Shown here in pieces: positions 42,037 to 53,463 of a stretch of 64,000 nt of DNA. The translations under genes were made by a program, and so were the position numbers. The DNA comes from JAAZNF01 sp964561025 (GTDB taxonomy: Bacteria > Myxococcota > B64-G9): assembly GCA_964561025.1 (NCBI GenBank), contig CAZLNM010000006.1, positions 20,416 to 84,415 of the forward strand. Reading direction: 5' to 3'. Numbering within the stretch: position 1 is the first letter of the stretch; the number at the start of each line of letters is the position of its first letter. The notes under the pieces are model-generated. The model did no database searches. It saw only the letters and a list, made by a program, of their open reading frames with translations, and was not told the DNA's origin.

Positions 42037-43611
42037 ATGAGAAAACTCCCGTCGGTGGTCATGGTCTCGCTCATGATTGCGAGCCTCGGTTGCTCGGGCG
42101 GCTCGGCCACGAAGGACGATGGCGGCTTCGACGGCGCGTCCGACGGGGCGGCGGACGGCGACGGCCAGGCGTGCGTACCGAGCCAGGAGGTGTGCGACGG
42201 GGTGGACAACGACTGCGACGGCCTCACCGACGAGGGAGCGTGCCAGGCCTGCCGCTGCGACTACTGGGGGGTGGCGCAGGCGCAAGCCACCATCCCCATG
42301 CCCAACCACTTCGGCATGAGCCCGGTGCGGTACCGCGTCTTCGAGGTGGCCTTCGACGGCGAGAGCACGCTGGCCTTCATCACCGGCGACGACGGGGCGC
42401 GCAAGACCGCGCCGGTGTGGTTCGCGCGCCGGGCGCTCGACGGGAGCGTGGTGGGCCAGGACCGGGAACTGGCGCCGGTCGGGAGCGGCATCATCGACGT
42501 GGAATGGACGGGGAAGCGCTGGCTGGTCGCCTGGCGTCCACCCGTGCCCGAGGGAGGCGGCGTCCCCGAGTTCTATCTCGCCGCCCTGGCCGCCGACGGC
42601 GGCACCTCGGCCGGCCCGGTCAAGGTGGCCGGGGCCATCGCTTTGGCCGCGCCGGCCGACGACGACATCTACGTGGTCTACCAGGCGGATTACGCGAGCG
42701 GCGGCGGGGTGCGCATCCAGCGCTTCGACGGAAGACTCGCTCCGGTGGGGGAGCCGCTGGCGCTCTCGTCCATGAAGAACGCCTTCGAGGCCCGGGCGCT
42801 GGGCGGTGCGCTGGCCGTCACCGGCGCGGGCGAGCCCGGCACCACCAAGTACCTGGCCCTGGTGCGGGCCGGCCAGCTCGTGCGCGAGACCGCCCTGATG
42901 CAGACGGCGAGCAACTACAGCGCGCCCACCCTGGGCGACTCGTTCTCCGCCGTGGACGAGGACGGCATCCTGGCGTGTTTTCGCTGGAGCGGCGGCATCT
43001 GGTGCCGCTATCTCGACCCCGGAAGCGGCGCGGCGCGGGGGCCGGCTTTCGCGGTTTCGCTGGACGACACCCTGGCCTGGGACGTGGCGCGGGCCTCCTG
43101 CTCCATGGCGCTGCTCGCCGGCATGCAGACCGGCTCGGGGTCGCAGGGCCGCTTCGTCATGAATCATTTCGGATCTGCCGGCGAGATAGACACCACGACC
43201 GTCGATCGCCAGTGGATCCAGCCGCGCCAGACGCTGCGGCTCTTTACCGCCAAGGACGGCCGGCTGATCCGGGTGCTGGAGGCGAGCGGAACCGTCACCG
43301 ACGAGTGTGGCATCGTCATTTCCACCTTGCGTTGCCGCGAACCACCCGCGCCGGTCACCGACTGCGCGGCGCTCAACGCCACGGCCTGCGGTTTCGCCTG
43401 CGGCTCGCTGTGCACCCATCCCGGCACCGAGTGCGGCGTGATGCGCGGCGACGGGTCGGGCAGGGGCTTTGCGGCCAGCCAGTGCAACCTCATCGACTGC
43501 GCCATCATGGACGCCCCCCGATGTAAGGAGCGGCTCTCCGATCCGCAGCAGTGCAGCGGCGGGGTCATGGATTACTGGCTCATCCCCGCCGACTGCGCCC
43601 TGCCCAGGTAG
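42037..43611 (+). CDS. MopE-motif lipoprotein with propeller-like body
   Basis: A 524-residue lipoprotein (lipobox SLGCSGG) with AAAGGAG seven bases before the ATG. An acidic linker leads into EVCDGVDNDCDGLTDEG (about 50-66), the metal-binding motif named after MopE and repeated in many myxobacterial surface proteins. Residues about 95-430 are beta-rich and may be a propeller. The C-terminal 90 residues are Cys-rich (CGFACGSLCTHPGTECGV, CNLIDC, CKERLSDPQQC). No enzyme motif found. It follows a sigma-54-like promoter. Confidence 0.85.
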   Translation: MRKLPSVVMVSLMIASLGCSGGSATKDDGGFDGASDGAADGDGQACVPSQEVCDGVDNDCDGLTDEGACQACRCDYWGVAQAQATIPMPNHFGMSPVRYRVFEVAFDGESTLAFITGDDGARKTAPVWFARRALDGSVVGQDRELAPVGSGIIDVEWTGKRWLVAWRPPVPEGGGVPEFYLAALAADGGTSAGPVKVAGAIALAAPADDDIYVVYQADYASGGGVRIQRFDGRLAPVGEPLALSSMKNAFEARALGGALAVTGAGEPGTTKYLALVRAGQLVRETALMQTASNYSAPTLGDSFSAVDEDGILACFRWSGGIWCRYLDPGSGAARGPAFAVSLDDTLAWDVARASCSMALLAGMQTGSGSQGRFVMNHFGSAGEIDTTTVDRQWIQPRQTLRLFTAKDGRLIRVLEASGTVTDECGIVISTLRCREPPAPVTDCAALNATACGFACGSLCTHPGTECGVMRGDGSGRGFAASQCNLIDCAIMDAPRCKERLSDPQQCSGGVMDYWLIPADCALPR

Positions 43612-43644
43612 ATGCGTAGAACCTGTCGCTTGGATTGAGGATAG

Positions 43645-45204
43645 CTATTTACAGGCTTCTTTTATCCCGCCGTCGCAGGCCTTGCGATAAAGCTCGGAGG
43701 CCCTGGCCTTGTCGGTGGTGCCGATGGTTCCAGAGTAGTACATATTGCCCAGGCTGAAGCAGCCCCACATCTCGCCGCCGTCACAGGCCTTTTGATAAAG
43801 CTCGGAGGCCTTGCGCCGGTCCTGGCCGACGACCTCACCGCTGAAATACATGTTGCCGAGCGAGTTGCACCCACTGAAGTTGCCCCCGTCGCAGGCCTTG
43901 CGATAAAGCTCGGAGGCCCTGGCTTTATCGGTGGTGCCGATGGTTCCTGAGTAATACATCTCGGCCAGGTTGAAGCAGCCCCACATCTCGCCTCCGTCAC
44001 ACGCCAGGCGGTAAAGGTCTGCCGCCTTTTCTTTCTCCTGAGGTACTCCATTGCCGGTAAGATACATGTTCCCAAGGAGGTTACAGGCGTACATGACGCG
44101 GGCGTCGCAGCTTTTTCTGGCTATCTCGGCTGCCTTGGACGGATCCTTCTGCGTTCCGGCTCCCTCCAGGTACGACTGGGCCACTAAAGTGCATCCATAA
44201 AGGTTTCCCGAATCACAAGCCTTGCGAAAGAATTCAAAACTCTTGGCATCGTTTTGGGTGACCCCTTTTCCTTTCTTGTATAGCAGTCCGACATCCTTGC
44301 AGGCGGTTGAGCTTCCCAGGGAGCAGGCCCTTGAGAAAAGCGAGAATGCCTTTTCGTATTGTTTTGTGTAATCCAAAAAATCAGCCAGCGTGAGGCAGGC
44401 GGAACTGTCCCCGCGTGTGCAGGCGCCATCGAGCAGACGTTCCATGTCCGCCTGGTTGGAGATGTACCGTTTGCTCAGATTAAGTAGCTGGATATCCGCT
44501 TCTGTCTGGGTATTCCAATCTTTTTGGTTCACGGCGCGGCTGTAGGCCATACCGGCAAACAGAATTGCCTGGTTGTATTTCCCTTGGTTTTCCATTTCTC
44601 TGGAAAGCTCCAGACAGCGCGCCGGGTTGTTCGGCGGGCAGGCAGGCGGCCAGCGCAGCTCGGCGGCGAAAGCTGGAACGACCGGCGCCGGTGCCAATTT
44701 TTCTGCTGGCGTGGCCACGTCCGAGATGGGTTCCGCCGACATCGTCCCGGTGATCCGATCCACAGCGGCGCGGATCAACTTCATGATGTCATCCTCGCCG
44801 CAGCCGCCCTCGGTGGTCTCTCCGATATCGGTAGCCGCCCGCCCGAGATCATAGAGGGTCATGGTGACGACGCACTTTTTTCCCACTTTCAGGACCTGGG
44901 CCGACAGAGCTTTGTTGGCCGCCAGCTCTTTGCCGATTTCTATCTGGCAGGATTGGTCGTAGCAGGTCTTGTAGGAATCCTTCTTCCTCTCGGTGAGGCG
45001 CTCGCGTATCTGGTCCCGCGGGACGACCTGATACAGGCCGCTGGCCGCGACACGGGCGACCAGGTAATCGGTCAGCCCCGAGACTACGTCGGCCTTCAGA
45101 GAAAGCGATTTTACTTGGATATCGAATATGACGACGATGGGCCGGTCATCGGCTGAGGCATGAAAAGACCAGGCCAGCAAGAGAAAGAGAAGAATCCTTT
45201 TCAA
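43645..45204 (-). CDS. Exported Sel1-repeat protein with N-terminal FlgO/TolB-like domain
   Basis: About 519 residues with a signal peptide (MKRILLFLLLAWSFHASA). Residues about 20-150 resemble the TolB-N/FlgO-type domain (IVVIFDIQVKSLSL, YLVARVAASGLYQVVPRDQI). From about 230 to the end there are Sel1-like repeats of 36 residues with the ACxxGxxxGCxxLGxMYxxG pattern; each repeat carries paired Cys. The start is probably the TTG at 45204, eight bases after GGAGG; the GTG at 45210 is too close to it. Sel1 repeats bind partner proteins. The last units are almost identical to each other (see the repeat entry). Confidence 0.86.
   Translation of the reverse strand: MKRILLFLLLAWSFHASADDRPIVVIFDIQVKSLSLKADVVSGLTDYLVARVAASGLYQVVPRDQIRERLTERKKDSYKTCYDQSCQIEIGKELAANKALSAQVLKVGKKCVVTMTLYDLGRAATDIGETTEGGCGEDDIMKLIRAAVDRITGTMSAEPISDVATPAEKLAPAPVVPAFAAELRWPPACPPNNPARCLELSREMENQGKYNQAILFAGMAYSRAVNQKDWNTQTEADIQLLNLSKRYISNQADMERLLDGACTRGDSSACLTLADFLDYTKQYEKAFSLFSRACSLGSSTACKDVGLLYKKGKGVTQNDAKSFEFFRKACDSGNLYGCTLVAQSYLEGAGTQKDPSKAAEIARKSCDARVMYACNLLGNMYLTGNGVPQEKEKAADLYRLACDGGEMWGCFNLAEMYYSGTIGTTDKARASELYRKACDGGNFSGCNSLGNMYFSGEVVGQDRRKASELYQKACDGGEMWGCFSLGNMYYSGTIGTTDKARASELYRKACDGGIKEACK
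43681..44004 (-). repeat. Near-identical 108-bp Sel1-coding repeats, 216-bp period
   Basis: Copies at 43681-43788 and 43897-44004 share almost all bases (for example CTTGCGATAAAGCTCGGAGG in both), separated by a more divergent unit. They encode GGEMWGCFxLxxMYYSGTIG-type units. This indicates recent duplication within the gene. Confidence 0.85.
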
Positions 45205-45312
45205 GCGCACATCCTCCTTTGTTGAGCCTGATAGATAACAAAACCTTCATTCATTCACAAGCTTGCGTGGTGAATTCCGCGGGTACATGTGAAAATTCTT
45301 CTTGTCTTTTCT

Positions 45313-45332
45313 GGTTGACACGCAAGTCAACC
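45313..45332 (+). promoter_or_regulatory. Inverted-repeat operator over the fadN promoter -35
   Basis: GGTTGAC-ACGCAA-GTCAACC, a perfect 7-bp inverted repeat with a 6-base centre. It contains TTGACA (45315-45320), so a bound repressor would block the promoter. It lies 52 bases before the fadN ATG. A TetR- or GntR-type fatty-acid regulator is the likely ligand, but none is encoded nearby. Confidence 0.7.
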
Positions 45333-45384
45333 TGTGTTTAGCCTTCTGCGTCAAAGGCGGTCTTTCAATCCCCAAGGAGGGTTC

Positions 45385-47847
<2,463 letters not shown>

Positions 47848-47878
47848 CCGGCGGGCCACTGGAACGAAGGAGAATGCC

Positions 47879-49069
47879 ATGACTCGTGAAGCCGTCATCG
47901 TCAGCGCGGTCCGCTCGCCCATCGCCCGCTACCGCCGCGGCAAGTTCAAGGACACCCACCCGGTGTACTACGGCGGGCTGGTGTTCCGGGAGGCGGTGAA
48001 GCGCGCCCAAGGGCTGAAACCCGAGGACATCGACGACGTCATCGTGGGCTGCGCCATGCCCGAGGCCGAGCTGGGCATGAACCTGGCCCGGCTGGTGTCG
48101 TTCTCGGCCAAGATCCCGTACACCGCCTCGGCCGTCACCGTGAACCGCTTCTGCGCCTCGGGCCTGCAGAGCATCGCCCAGGCCGCCGAGCGCATCATGC
48201 TCGACGAGGCTGACGTCATCGTGGCCGGCGGGGTCGAGGACATGAGCCACGTGCCCATGGGCGGCAACAAGCCGGTGGCCGAGCTCAACCTGGTGAACGA
48301 GTGGGTGGAGGCCTACACCCCCATGGGGCTCACCGCCGACAACGTGGCCCGCAAGTTCAACATCTCGCGCGAGCGGCAGGACAAGTTCGCCCTGCGCTCT
48401 CACCAGAACGCCATCCGGGCCATCGACGAGGGGCGCTTCAAGACGCAGATCCTGCCCATCACCACCGAGGTCATCGAGCCGGGCCCCGATGGGCGTCCCA
48501 AGGCAAAACAGGTGACCGTGGACACCGACGAGGGGCCGCGGCGCGACACCTCGCTGGAGGGGCTGGCCAAGCTCCGGCCGGCCTTCGACCCCAAGGAGGG
48601 CACGGTCACCGCCGGCAACTCCTCCCAGATGAACGACGGCGCCGCGGCGGTGGTGGTGATGAGCCGCGAGAAGGCCCGCTCGCTCGGCCTCAGGCCCCTG
48701 GCGGTGTACCGCCGCTTCCAGGTGGCGGGGACTCCGCCCGAGATCATGGGCGTGGGCCCGGCCTACGCCATCCCCAAGCTGCTCGAGAAGGCCGGCATGA
48801 AGAAGGAGCAGATCGACCTGTGGGAGGTCAACGAGGCCTTCGCCTCGCAGGCCCTGTACTGCTGCGAGGACGTGCTGCACCTCGACATGGACAAGGTCAA
48901 CGTGAACGGCGGCGCCATCGCGCTGGGCCACCCGCTGGGCTGCACCGGGGCCTTCCTCACCTGCAAGCTGCTCTACGAGATGGAGCGCTCGAAGCTGCGC
49001 TGGGGCGTGGTGAGCATGTGCATCGGCGGCGGCATGGGCGCGGCCGGGCTGTTCGAGCGCGAGGCATAG
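47879..49069 (+). CDS. fadA: Acetyl-CoA acyltransferase (thiolase)
   Basis: A 396-residue thiolase, normal length, which cleaves 3-oxoacyl-CoA to acetyl-CoA and a shortened acyl-CoA. The nucleophile Cys is in NRFCASGLQSI (about 91), the His in the NEAFA region and GGAIALGHPLGCTGA, and the second Cys in MCIGGGMGAAGLFE. GAAGGAG precedes the ATG. It is co-transcribed with fadN. No acyl-CoA dehydrogenase for the first step is in this window. Confidence 0.95.
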   Translation: MTREAVIVSAVRSPIARYRRGKFKDTHPVYYGGLVFREAVKRAQGLKPEDIDDVIVGCAMPEAELGMNLARLVSFSAKIPYTASAVTVNRFCASGLQSIAQAAERIMLDEADVIVAGGVEDMSHVPMGGNKPVAELNLVNEWVEAYTPMGLTADNVARKFNISRERQDKFALRSHQNAIRAIDEGRFKTQILPITTEVIEPGPDGRPKAKQVTVDTDEGPRRDTSLEGLAKLRPAFDPKEGTVTAGNSSQMNDGAAAVVVMSREKARSLGLRPLAVYRRFQVAGTPPEIMGVGPAYAIPKLLEKAGMKKEQIDLWEVNEAFASQALYCCEDVLHLDMDKVNVNGGAIALGHPLGCTGAFLTCKLLYEMERSKLRWGVVSMCIGGGMGAAGLFEREA

Positions 49070-49084
49070 AGCCGGCCCGCTCCC

Positions 49085-50254
49085 TCAGGCCATCTCGACC
49101 CGAAGCACCTCGGACCCCGCCAGGATCTCGTCGCCGTTCAGCAGCGGCTGCGGCCCGTTCAGCCGCACGAACACCCCCGAGCCCGCGCTCTTGTCCTCGA
49201 GCTGCACCCCCGCGGCGCGGATGTGGAGCTCCAGGTGGCGCGGCGATAGCAAAGCGTCCTCGGGGAAGTTGATGGCGCAGCCGCGCTGGCCGAGGGACAC
49301 CACCGGGCCGCAGCGCAGGATGACCATGCCCTGACGCCCCCGCCCGTCGGGGCCCCGGTGGAGCTGGCGCAGCGCCACGAAGAGCTGCCGCGGCACCGGG
49401 CCGCCGTAGGCCCGGGTGTCCGAGGAGGGCGGGGTGCGCACGTCGCTGGTGGGGCCGCCCAGCCCGATCAGGCGAAAGCGCTGCGTGCCGCAGATGAACT
49501 CGGTGCCCTGCCTAAGATCGGCGCGCTCGCGCACGCGCAGGAAGGTGCCGTTCCGGCTCTGCATGTCCTCCAGCACCGGCCGGCCGTCCTGCCAGCGCAC
49601 CGCCAGGTGGGGCGAGGAGAGGCAGGCGTCCTGCGGGATGGAGATGGTGCTCCCCTCGCGGCCCAGGGTCAGCCCCACCGGCCCGATGGGGAAGGTGGCG
49701 TCCTCCCGGCCGTAGCCCCGCAGCAGGCGCAGCCGCACCGAGACGTCGGCCGCGGGCTGGGGCGCCGGGGTGGCTGCCGTGAGGCGCCGGCCGCACACCG
49801 GGCAGCCGCTGGCGGCCGGAGGGAGGCGCGCCCCGCAGTACGGACACCCCACGCCGGCCGGCCCGGCCCCGGCGGCCGCCGCCAGGGGGGCGGTGGCGCT
49901 GCGGGGCTTCAGCAGCATCGGCTCGGCGGGCTCGCTCACGGCCGGCATGGAGGGGAGCGTGCTGGCCGGAAGCTCGGGACGGGTGCGCGGCGTGGATGAC
50001 GTCTCCACCGCGGTGATCTCGGAGCGGCCGGGATCGGCGGCCGCGCTCAGACGCAAAAAGCCGGTGAGCCCGGCCAGATCCTGGCCGCAGCCGGTGCAGA
50101 CCTTGGCGTCGGGCTCGTTGTAGGTCTCGCAGGCCGGGCACACCACCCCGGTGGCCGAGAGATCGACCGCGTCCGCGGTGAGCGGGGCGCCGCACTCGGA
50201 GCAGGTGGTGGCCGCGGGCAGGTTGGCGCGCAGGCATTTCGGGCAGGTCGCCAT
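49085..50254 (-). CDS. Zinc-ribbon protein with two FHA domains
   Basis: About 389 residues. The N-terminal half has three zinc-ribbon-like Cys pairs: CPKC...CSEC, CPAC...CTGC, and CPYC...CPVC (about 4-165), joined by Pro/Ala-rich linkers. Then two FHA domains follow: the first (about 185-270) with GLTLGREGSTI, CLSSPHLAV and DMQSRNGTFL, the second (about 305-389) with VVSLGQRGCAI, LLSPRHLELHI and EDKSAGSGVFVRL. The ATG at 50254 lacks a good ribosome-binding site; an upstream GTG would add a fourth CADC. The protein should bind two phospho-Thr partners, perhaps as an adaptor in the kinase network of this organism. Confidence 0.87.
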   Translation of the reverse strand: MATCPKCLRANLPAATTCSECGAPLTADAVDLSATGVVCPACETYNEPDAKVCTGCGQDLAGLTGFLRLSAAADPGRSEITAVETSSTPRTRPELPASTLPSMPAVSEPAEPMLLKPRSATAPLAAAAGAGPAGVGCPYCGARLPPAASGCPVCGRRLTAATPAPQPAADVSVRLRLLRGYGREDATFPIGPVGLTLGREGSTISIPQDACLSSPHLAVRWQDGRPVLEDMQSRNGTFLRVRERADLRQGTEFICGTQRFRLIGLGGPTSDVRTPPSSDTRAYGGPVPRQLFVALRQLHRGPDGRGRQGMVILRCGPVVSLGQRGCAINFPEDALLSPRHLELHIRAAGVQLEDKSAGSGVFVRLNGPQPLLNGDEILAGSEVLRVEMA

Positions 50255-50460
50255 CGAGCCGGAGTGTGCCAGAAATCCGGCCCAAGATCCACAATCCGCG
50301 CAGGCTCGCTGGCTCACAAGGTTGGGCGCGCACGATTCAGTATTTTCGTCTGGCCGCGCTTGCTCTTGCGGCATCGCGGCCAGACGCCCAAATGTCTCGA
50401 AGCGAAGGAGATCGCGTAAAGGGTTTTCTGATAGCGCGGATTTTTGGGGAGGTGTGTCCT

Positions 50461-53208
50461 TCAGGGCGGTGTCGGGGTGGCGTCGATCTGGCGTCCGAGC
50501 TCCTCGATGAGCGCGTGGGTGCGCTCGAAGCCTGCGAAGCGGCCGAGGATCTCTCTCGCGGTGTCGGCCCGCCCGGCGCGAAGCTCGGAGAGCGCCAGCA
50601 GCGCGCCCGCCTCGCCGAAGTCGCTCACGGTCTCGATGCCGCGCATCAGGATGGCGCGGGCCTTGAGCGGATCGGTGCTGGAGGTCGCGTTGGCCCACAG
50701 CAGGATCTCGGCCCGGTAGAAGCCGCGCAGGCGCTCCGAGCCCGGCGCTTGCGCCAGGCCCTCCTCCAGGCGCCGCGCGCGCTCCTCGAAGTCCCGTCCG
50801 GCGCGTAGCATCCCGAGCGCGAACAGGGTGTCCCGCGCCGTGCGGGCCTCCCTGAACACCTCGGCCTCGTCGCCGGAGGCGGCGTAGCGGGCGGGATCCT
50901 CCAGGCGCGGTGCGAGGGCCGCGGTGATCTCGCCCGCCAGATCGCGGCCGATCACCCGCGCGGCCCAGAACTCGAGAAACGGCCGGTCGTCCTCCACCAG
51001 AGGAGCCCCGGCGCTCCAGGCCCGCAGCGCCTCGTCGCCCATGAGGAAGAGCGAGAAAAGGTCGGCGGTCCGGACCAGGTGGTTCTGGCGCAGGTCCGGC
51101 CCCACCCCCCGCGCGCGCACGCGCCGGCGCAAGGTCTCGGGGTCCAGGCGCAGCGGCTGCGCTGACAGCAGCAGGATGCCCTCGAACTGATCCTGCCACA
51201 GCATGGCGTGGGGGAACTCAGAGAGCGCGGTCGCCACCATGGCGCGCAGGCTCTCCACGGTCTGCCCGTACAGCGGGATCATCTGCGCCATCACCCCGCC
51301 CGGGGCGAGCCGCGCGCGGGCGTCGCGGTAGAACTCGCGGGTGTACAGCGTGGTCATGCCGGCGGCCCAGGTCTGGCTGGGCTCGAGCACGATCATGTCG
51401 ACCGGCCGCAGCAGCGCGCGCAAGAAGGCGCGCCCGTCGGCGTGGTGCAGCCGCACCCGGGGATCGGAGAAGAAGCCGCCGGTGACCTCGTTGAAGTACT
51501 TGCTGGCGAGCCGGAGGATGTTCTCGTCGATCTCCACCGCGTCGAAGCGCTCCGGCCCGTGGCGCAGCGCCGCGGCGAAGGTCTGCCCCGAGCCCATGGC
51601 GATGCCCAGCATGCGCTGCGGGTTCTCGCAGAACAGGGCGGGGAGGTGGCCCAGCAGCCGGTGCCGCGCGCCCAGGGTGGTCGAGTGCCAGGAGGAGTTG
51701 ATCCACAGGCGAAGCTGGCCCTCGTTGGTGCGGGTGACCATGGCGTCGCTGCCCACACCCTCGCGAAGCTCCAGGATGCGCTCTCCGGGCGGCAGCCACA
51801 GCTCCATGATCCGGCGCGGGATCTCGAAGGCGAGGAGCGGTAGCACAAGCAGCACGCCGGCGCCCAGGATGGCCAGGCGGTGGCGCAGGCCGGGAGCGGC
51901 GGGGAGGACCAGCAGGGCCACCAGCGGGCAACACAAGGCGAGCACGGTGAGCGTCGCGTGCGACCCCAGCAGGGGGAGCAGCACGAAACCCGCGAGCAGG
52001 CTGCCCAGGATGCCGCCGGCGGTGTTGATCCCGTACAGGCGCCCGAAGGCCCGCGAGCCGTCGGGCGCGCCGGAGGCCGCCGCCAGCAGCGGCAGCACCG
52101 CCGCGTTCAGCGCGGCCGGAGGGACCAGCAGGCCCATCAGCGCCAAAAACTCAAAGGAGAATTCGCCCCGGGCGATGGTCAACATCTGGGAGCCCGAGGC
52201 GACCAGAGCGAGCAGCAGCAGCGGCACCGCGGCCGCCAGCAACCCCGCCGCAAGTTGCATCCAAGACAGGGTGAGCCGCAGCCGGCCCGGCTCCGGTTGC
52301 CGCCGCGCCAGGTACCCCCCGAGCAGGCCGCCCAGGGCGACGCCCAGGAGCACCGCGGCCAGCACCAGGGTGAAGGCGTGGACGGTGTTGACCATGACCA
52401 CCGAGAGCAGCCGGGTCCACACCACCTCGCAGCCCAGGCCGACCAGGCCGCCCAGCGCCGCGGCCAGGACCACCCGACGTCCCAGCGGCGGGTCGCTCCC
52501 CGCGGGCGCCATGGCCGTCGGGGGAGAAGAAGCCGCGGCTTGGGAGCGCCGGGCGAACTGCACCCCCAGGGCGAGCAAGCCGGCCAGCAGGGCCAGCGCG
52601 GCGCCCAGGAGCGCGGTCAGCCGCAACCCCAGGCTCTCCACCCCGATGAAACCGGCGAAGAGGGTCCCCGCCACCGCCCCCGCGGTGTTGATGCCGTAGA
52701 GCCATCCCATCCAGGCCCCGCGCCGCGCTCCGGTCCCGGTGCAGCGCTGCACGTGGGCCAGCAGAAGCGGCAGCGAGGCTCCCAGCAAAATGGTGGGGAG
52801 CAAGAAGTACAGGCCGGCGAGCAGTAGCTGCAAGAACAGCGGGTCGGCCAGCTCGGCCTCGGGGCCGGCGCTGGCGCCGAGGTGCGAGAGCTTCACGATG
52901 AGCGGCAGCCCGAGGACGGCCAGTATCGCGGCGCAGGCCTCCGCCACGGCGTAGCCGGCCAGCGGGAAACGCAGCCGGCGAGAGAGCTGGCCCGCCAGCG
53001 CCGAGCCGATCCCCAGCCCGGCCATGAACACCGAGAGCACCACCGACTGGGCGGTGGCCGTGGCGCTGGTGAGGGCGCACAGGGCCCGCGTCCAGGCCAC
53101 CTGGTACATGAGCGAGGCCGCGCCCGAGGCGGCCAGGGCCAGGCACAACACCACGCCGCCGCGCACGCGCGCGCCTAAGTCGGCGCAGGTTGGATCGGGC
53201 GCAGTCAC
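50461..53208 (-). CDS. Multipass membrane protein fused to a spermidine-synthase-like domain
   Basis: About 915 residues from the GTG at 53208 (start uncertain; the frame remains open upstream as far as the assembly gap and beyond). The first 480 residues hold twelve or more hydrophobic helices in two related halves, each with a YGINTAG motif (GWLYGINTAGAVAGT and GRLYGINTAGGILGS), similar to the fused MFS/spermidine synthase family. Residues about 490-740 are a class I methyltransferase-fold domain like SpeE (LGIAMGSGQTFAAAL, VEIDENILRLASKYF, DGRAFLRAL, MIVLEPSQTW). SpeE polyamine-site Asp residues are not all evident, so the substrate is uncertain. The last 150 residues look helical, TPR-like. 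Confidence 0.85.
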   Translation of the reverse strand: MTAPDPTCADLGARVRGGVVLCLALAASGAASLMYQVAWTRALCALTSATATAQSVVLSVFMAGLGIGSALAGQLSRRLRFPLAGYAVAEACAAILAVLGLPLIVKLSHLGASAGPEAELADPLFLQLLLAGLYFLLPTILLGASLPLLLAHVQRCTGTGARRGAWMGWLYGINTAGAVAGTLFAGFIGVESLGLRLTALLGAALALLAGLLALGVQFARRSQAAASSPPTAMAPAGSDPPLGRRVVLAAALGGLVGLGCEVVWTRLLSVVMVNTVHAFTLVLAAVLLGVALGGLLGGYLARRQPEPGRLRLTLSWMQLAAGLLAAAVPLLLLALVASGSQMLTIARGEFSFEFLALMGLLVPPAALNAAVLPLLAAASGAPDGSRAFGRLYGINTAGGILGSLLAGFVLLPLLGSHATLTVLALCCPLVALLVLPAAPGLRHRLAILGAGVLLVLPLLAFEIPRRIMELWLPPGERILELREGVGSDAMVTRTNEGQLRLWINSSWHSTTLGARHRLLGHLPALFCENPQRMLGIAMGSGQTFAAALRHGPERFDAVEIDENILRLASKYFNEVTGGFFSDPRVRLHHADGRAFLRALLRPVDMIVLEPSQTWAAGMTTLYTREFYRDARARLAPGGVMAQMIPLYGQTVESLRAMVATALSEFPHAMLWQDQFEGILLLSAQPLRLDPETLRRRVRARGVGPDLRQNHLVRTADLFSLFLMGDEALRAWSAGAPLVEDDRPFLEFWAARVIGRDLAGEITAALAPRLEDPARYAASGDEAEVFREARTARDTLFALGMLRAGRDFEERARRLEEGLAQAPGSERLRGFYRAEILLWANATSSTDPLKARAILMRGIETVSDFGEAGALLALSELRAGRADTAREILGRFAGFERTHALIEELGRQIDATPTPP

Positions 53209-53313
53209 CAGGCCGACGGTATCGCCTCGCCCGGCCTCAGTCAAAGTCTTCGATCGCTGGCCGTACCTGACTTTTTCCTCGACTGATTCTCGCTTCGGCG
53301 CGGCTGCTTTGCG

Positions 53314-53323
53314 NNNNNNNNNN
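53314..53323. other. Assembly gap (10 Ns)
   Basis: Ten Ns between the divergent spermidine-synthase fusion and the lamin-tail lipoprotein. True length unknown; promoters for both genes may be partly missing. Confidence 0.99.
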
Positions 53324-53463
53324 CCGCCGCGGCCGCTCCGCTGCATGGAGGACCCACCTGGCGCGCCGCGCCACAAGGTTCGGTAAGCTCGCACTGTTCT
53401 TGACGGATCAAGGGGCATCCGGCAGACTGTGGCAGGGACTGGAGGACGGTCCCGGAGACAGAC

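Noticed and set aside
43681..44004. Noncoding tandem repeat array
   Set aside because: The period is an exact multiple of the codon length and matches Sel1 protein repeats.
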